Source of the DNA: CAZHCG01 sp046484285
Lineage (GTDB): Bacteria > Myxococcota_A > Polyangia > JAAYKL01
Direction: 5' to 3'
Assembly (NCBI GenBank): GCA_046484285.1
Contig: JAWOBP010000186.1
Location: forward strand, 1-64,000
Length of the DNA: 64,000 nt
Each line of letters begins with the position of its first letter. Position 1 is the stretch's first letter. Below the pieces are notes generated by a model, which was not told where the DNA came from, did no database searches, and was given only the letters and a program-made list of their open reading frames with translations. Shown piece by piece: positions 61,649 to 64,000 of this stretch. The translations under genes and the position numbers were made by a program.

Positions 61649-63214
61649 TCAGGTTCCGGTCACCGGGTCGACCACGTAGCGCCTCAGCTCGTTGGTGCGG
61701 GGGTGGATCATGTGGATCGCGCAGGCCAGGCAGGGATCGAAGGAGCGCACCACGCGCACCACGTTGATCGGGTTGTCCGTGTCGGGCACCGGGATCCCGA
61801 TCAGCGACTCCTCGTATTGCCCGCGCACCCCGGACTCGTCGCGCGGAGAGGCGTTCCAGGTGGAGGGCACCACCGCCTGGTAGCGCTTGGTCTTGCCGCC
61901 CTCGATCGTTATCCAGTGACCGAGCGCGCCGCGCGGAGCGTCGTAGAAGCCGGCTCCCTCGCCCTTGTCCGGCGGATCCCAGTGCTGCGTGTCGTGGATT
62001 TCGAAGCCCTTCTTGCCCATCTGGGATTCGAGCTGGTCGAGCCAGCCCTGCATCGCCTCGACCAGCAGCAGGTTCTCGAAGGCGCGGCTGGCGTGGCGCG
62101 CCACCACGCCCGGCTTGGCGCCTTTCTCGACCAGGCCCATCAGGTCCTTGTTCTTCATCACCAGCATCCGTGCCAGGGGACCGACCTCCATCGGCTTTCC
62201 GTCGTAGCGCGGCGCCTTGACGAAGCTGTAGGCGTTCTCCCTGTCGCGGTTGACTTCCTGCGTTCCCCGCGAGGGGTGGACCGGGTCCGCCTCCTCGTAC
62301 CAGGCGTGCTCCACCGACTCGGTGATCTTCTTCTGATCGAACTTCCCTATCTTGGCCAGATCGCCGGTGATCACGCCCGGAGTGAAGAACGGATCGCCGC
62401 CGTCCTTCTGGTCGAACGCTCCGTAGGCCAGGTAGTTGGGATGTCCCTTGCCGAAGCCACTTTTTGCCAGCCCGAAGAGCGGGCCGGTGCCCAGCGCCAC
62501 GACGTCCTTGGCGTAGACGTCGCGGGTGAAGGCGGCCGCCTTTGCGAGCAGCTCGCGGAACTGCTTGATCCGATCCTTGGTCGGGAGCTGGGTCACGCCG
62601 CCGGGCACGATGCTCTGGTAGTGCGGTGCGCGCCCGCCGAAGATCGCGCCCATCTTCTTGCAGAGCATCTGCATCTCGAGTGCGTCGAGGTAGTGCTTGA
62701 CCAGCGTGGTGACCGTCTCCGGGTCCTTGACGCAGTGCTCGTCGGGCTCGTAGCGCGGCGTGAGCGGATGGGTGTCCTTGCTCTCGACCAGCGCGACGAT
62801 CTTTTTCTTGACCGCCTCGAGCTTGGGATCCTTGCCCTTGTAGTCGGCGACCGCCATCACGTCGATGTAGTCGAGCGCCGAGAGGTGGTAGAAGTGCAGG
62901 ATGTGGTCGTAGAGGTACTGGGCGCCCATCACCAGGTTGCGCAGCAGGCGTCCACCGCTCGGCACCTCGGCGCCGAACGCCGAGTCGAGCGCCAGCGAGG
63001 ACGCCATCGTGTGCACGCTGAAGCAGACGCCGCAAAAGCGGCTGGTCACGTAGGCGGCGTCGCGAGGATCCTTGCCTTCCAGCATCTTCTCGAAGCCGCG
63101 GTACATCGTGCCACTGCTCCAGGCGTCCTTGACCTTGCCGTCCTCCACCTCGACCTCAATGCGGAGATGGCCCTCGATGCGCGTTACGGGGTCGATTGCG
63201 ATCTTCTGGCTCAT
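61649..63214 (-). CDS. [NiFe] hydrogenase large subunit (group 1-like)
   Basis: 521 residues. Ni-Fe ligands are in the L1 motif RFCGVCFSVH (Cys61, Cys64) and the L2 motif DPCLACAIH (Cys495, Cys498). The C-terminal 20 residues after His501 are the peptide cut off by the maturation protease. RIEGHLRIEVEVEDGKVKDA and WSSGTMYRGFEKML resemble membrane- or periplasm-facing uptake enzymes. All nickel ligands are Cys, with no selenocysteine. Starts inside the small-subunit stop (4-bp overlap). Confidence 0.97.
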   Translation of the reverse strand: MSQKIAIDPVTRIEGHLRIEVEVEDGKVKDAWSSGTMYRGFEKMLEGKDPRDAAYVTSRFCGVCFSVHTMASSLALDSAFGAEVPSGGRLLRNLVMGAQYLYDHILHFYHLSALDYIDVMAVADYKGKDPKLEAVKKKIVALVESKDTHPLTPRYEPDEHCVKDPETVTTLVKHYLDALEMQMLCKKMGAIFGGRAPHYQSIVPGGVTQLPTKDRIKQFRELLAKAAAFTRDVYAKDVVALGTGPLFGLAKSGFGKGHPNYLAYGAFDQKDGGDPFFTPGVITGDLAKIGKFDQKKITESVEHAWYEEADPVHPSRGTQEVNRDRENAYSFVKAPRYDGKPMEVGPLARMLVMKNKDLMGLVEKGAKPGVVARHASRAFENLLLVEAMQGWLDQLESQMGKKGFEIHDTQHWDPPDKGEGAGFYDAPRGALGHWITIEGGKTKRYQAVVPSTWNASPRDESGVRGQYEESLIGIPVPDTDNPINVVRVVRSFDPCLACAIHMIHPRTNELRRYVVDPVTGT

Positions 63215-64000
63215 GCCGCACTCTCCTTCTTGTTGTTGATGAGATGAAGGTTATTCGCGTACAGCGGCGAGTGTTTCTCGTAGAAGGTCGGCTCGGCGCA
63301 TCCCTGGCACGGAGAGCCGCACTCGATGCAGTAGTTGACGCCCCCGTTGTACTTCCTGGTTGGGCAGTCCGAGTAGGTCTCGCCTCCCTTGCAGCCCTTC
63401 TCGGCCAGGCACCACTCGGCCTGCTTGGGGTCGTTCCAGTCTTGCAGGTAGTTGCCCTCGTCGTAGTGCTTCTTGCGCTCGCACTGGTCGTGGATCGTCT
63501 TGGCGTAGAACATCTTGGGCCGGCCGTGCTCGTCCAGCGGCGGCGCCTTTTCGTTGGTCAGGTAGTAGACCAGGGTCTGCACCAGGTGATCGTGGTGTGC
63601 CGGGCACATCGGCAGGTTGATCACCGGCTTGTCCTTCACCATCTGGTTCACGCCCATTCCGCGGCTCGGCGTGGCGCCCGGAATGCCGCCGTAGGTCGCG
63701 CAGGCTCCGAGGGCCACGATCGCCGAGGCCTGCTCGGCGCACTCGAGCACGATCTTCTCGAAGGGCTTGCCGCCCACCGTGCAGAAGCGGTCGTCGGCGC
63801 CGGGGATCGATCCCTCGACCACCAGGATGTAGCCGCCCTCGGCCAGCGTGTTTTCCAGCGCCTTCTCGCTGACGTGACCGGAGGCGGCCATCACCGCCTC
63901 GTGGTAGCGAAGCGAGATCTTGTCCAGCAGGATCTCGGCGATCGGCGGGTCCTCGGCATTGAGGAACGAGATGCTGCAACCCGCGCAGTCCTGCCCCTGG
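63211..64000 (-). CDS. [NiFe] hydrogenase small subunit (5' end beyond window)
   Basis: The frame runs off the window end. The visible start is DCAGCSISFLNAEDP, the conserved N-terminal CxxC that binds the proximal cluster; the Tat signal and first residues are missing. VVEGSIPGADDRFCTVGG, ALGACATYGGIPGATPS and NLPMCPAHHDHLVQT hold further cluster ligands, and the C-terminal Cys-rich block (HDQCERKKHYDEG, EWCLAEKGCKG, CIECGSPCQGCAEP) binds the medial and distal clusters. It ends without a membrane anchor, so a soluble periplasmic form is likely. No b-type cytochrome gene follows. Confidence 0.95.
   Translation of the reverse strand, partial: QGQDCAGCSISFLNAEDPPIAEILLDKISLRYHEAVMAASGHVSEKALENTLAEGGYILVVEGSIPGADDRFCTVGGKPFEKIVLECAEQASAIVALGACATYGGIPGATPSRGMGVNQMVKDKPVINLPMCPAHHDHLVQTLVYYLTNEKAPPLDEHGRPKMFYAKTIHDQCERKKHYDEGNYLQDWNDPKQAEWCLAEKGCKGGETYSDCPTRKYNGGVNYCIECGSPCQGCAEPTFYEKHSPLYANNLHLINNKKESAA

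Overview
The window is GC-rich, almost fully coding, and reads like a chromosome segment from Myxococcota or a close deltaproteobacterial relative. The evidence is an Agl/Glt/Nfs-type surface-machine gene set, a TIGR04563-type mini-protein, MopE-like and RCC1 surface lipoproteins with Asp-Thr/Asp-Ala linkers, and PEGA/TPR proteins. A [NiFe] hydrogenase operon and a giant 2-hydroxyacyl-CoA dehydratase activase fusion suggest an anaerobic or facultative life. No rRNA, tRNA or CRISPR array was recognised.

Layout. 0-8.4 kb (+): an RCC1 lipoprotein, then a compact run of PEGA/TPR protein, FG-GAP-like lipoprotein, NtrC-type regulator and B12-binding radical SAM protein. 8.4-16.7 kb (mostly -): ribosome recycling factor, MFS transporter, an AAA/DUF4143 ATPase, a ribbon-helix-helix/PIN toxin-antitoxin pair with a clear promoter-operator, a four-helix-bundle suffix protein amid 9-bp microrepeats, and a GAF-GGDEF diguanylate cyclase. 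16.8-21.9 kb (+): a histidine kinase overlapping an acetolactate-synthase-like TPP enzyme and two tandem citrate-synthase-fold proteins with degenerate active sites. 22-33.3 kb: a lipoprotein, a coiled-coil protein, a FabH-like ketosynthase, an alanine/glycine symporter, the dehydratase-activase fusion, and an ECF sigma/anti-sigma pair.

33.4-48.4 kb (+) is the centrepiece. An operon-like block encodes three TPR envelope proteins (GltC/D/E- or NfsC/D/E-like by size and order), a TolQ/ExbB-like motor protein and two ExbD-like partners (AglR/Q/S-like), an FHA-like/TonB C-terminal protein (GltG/NfsG-like), an outer-membrane beta-barrel and a short polysaccharide-export (OPX) lipoprotein. In Myxococcus xanthus the equivalent motor, Nfs/Glt and Exo export genes are scattered. 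Here they lie together, which suggests a motor-coupled surface polysaccharide system.

48.4-57.8 kb: TIGR04563-type protein, alpha/beta hydrolase, DinG-family helicase, an AbrB/PIN toxin-antitoxin pair with a perfect 18-bp palindrome, a cobalamin riboswitch upstream of a tiny (Asp-Thr)n lipoprotein, RtcB ligase with a DUF89 protein and a mini membrane protein, a 5'-truncated REP-type transposase and a lipoprotein. 57.9-64 kb (-): VWA/MopE-like lipoprotein, calcineurin-like phosphoesterase lipoprotein, and the [NiFe] hydrogenase small subunit (cut by the window end), large subunit and maturation protease.

Most assignments come from motifs read by eye. No database search was run.
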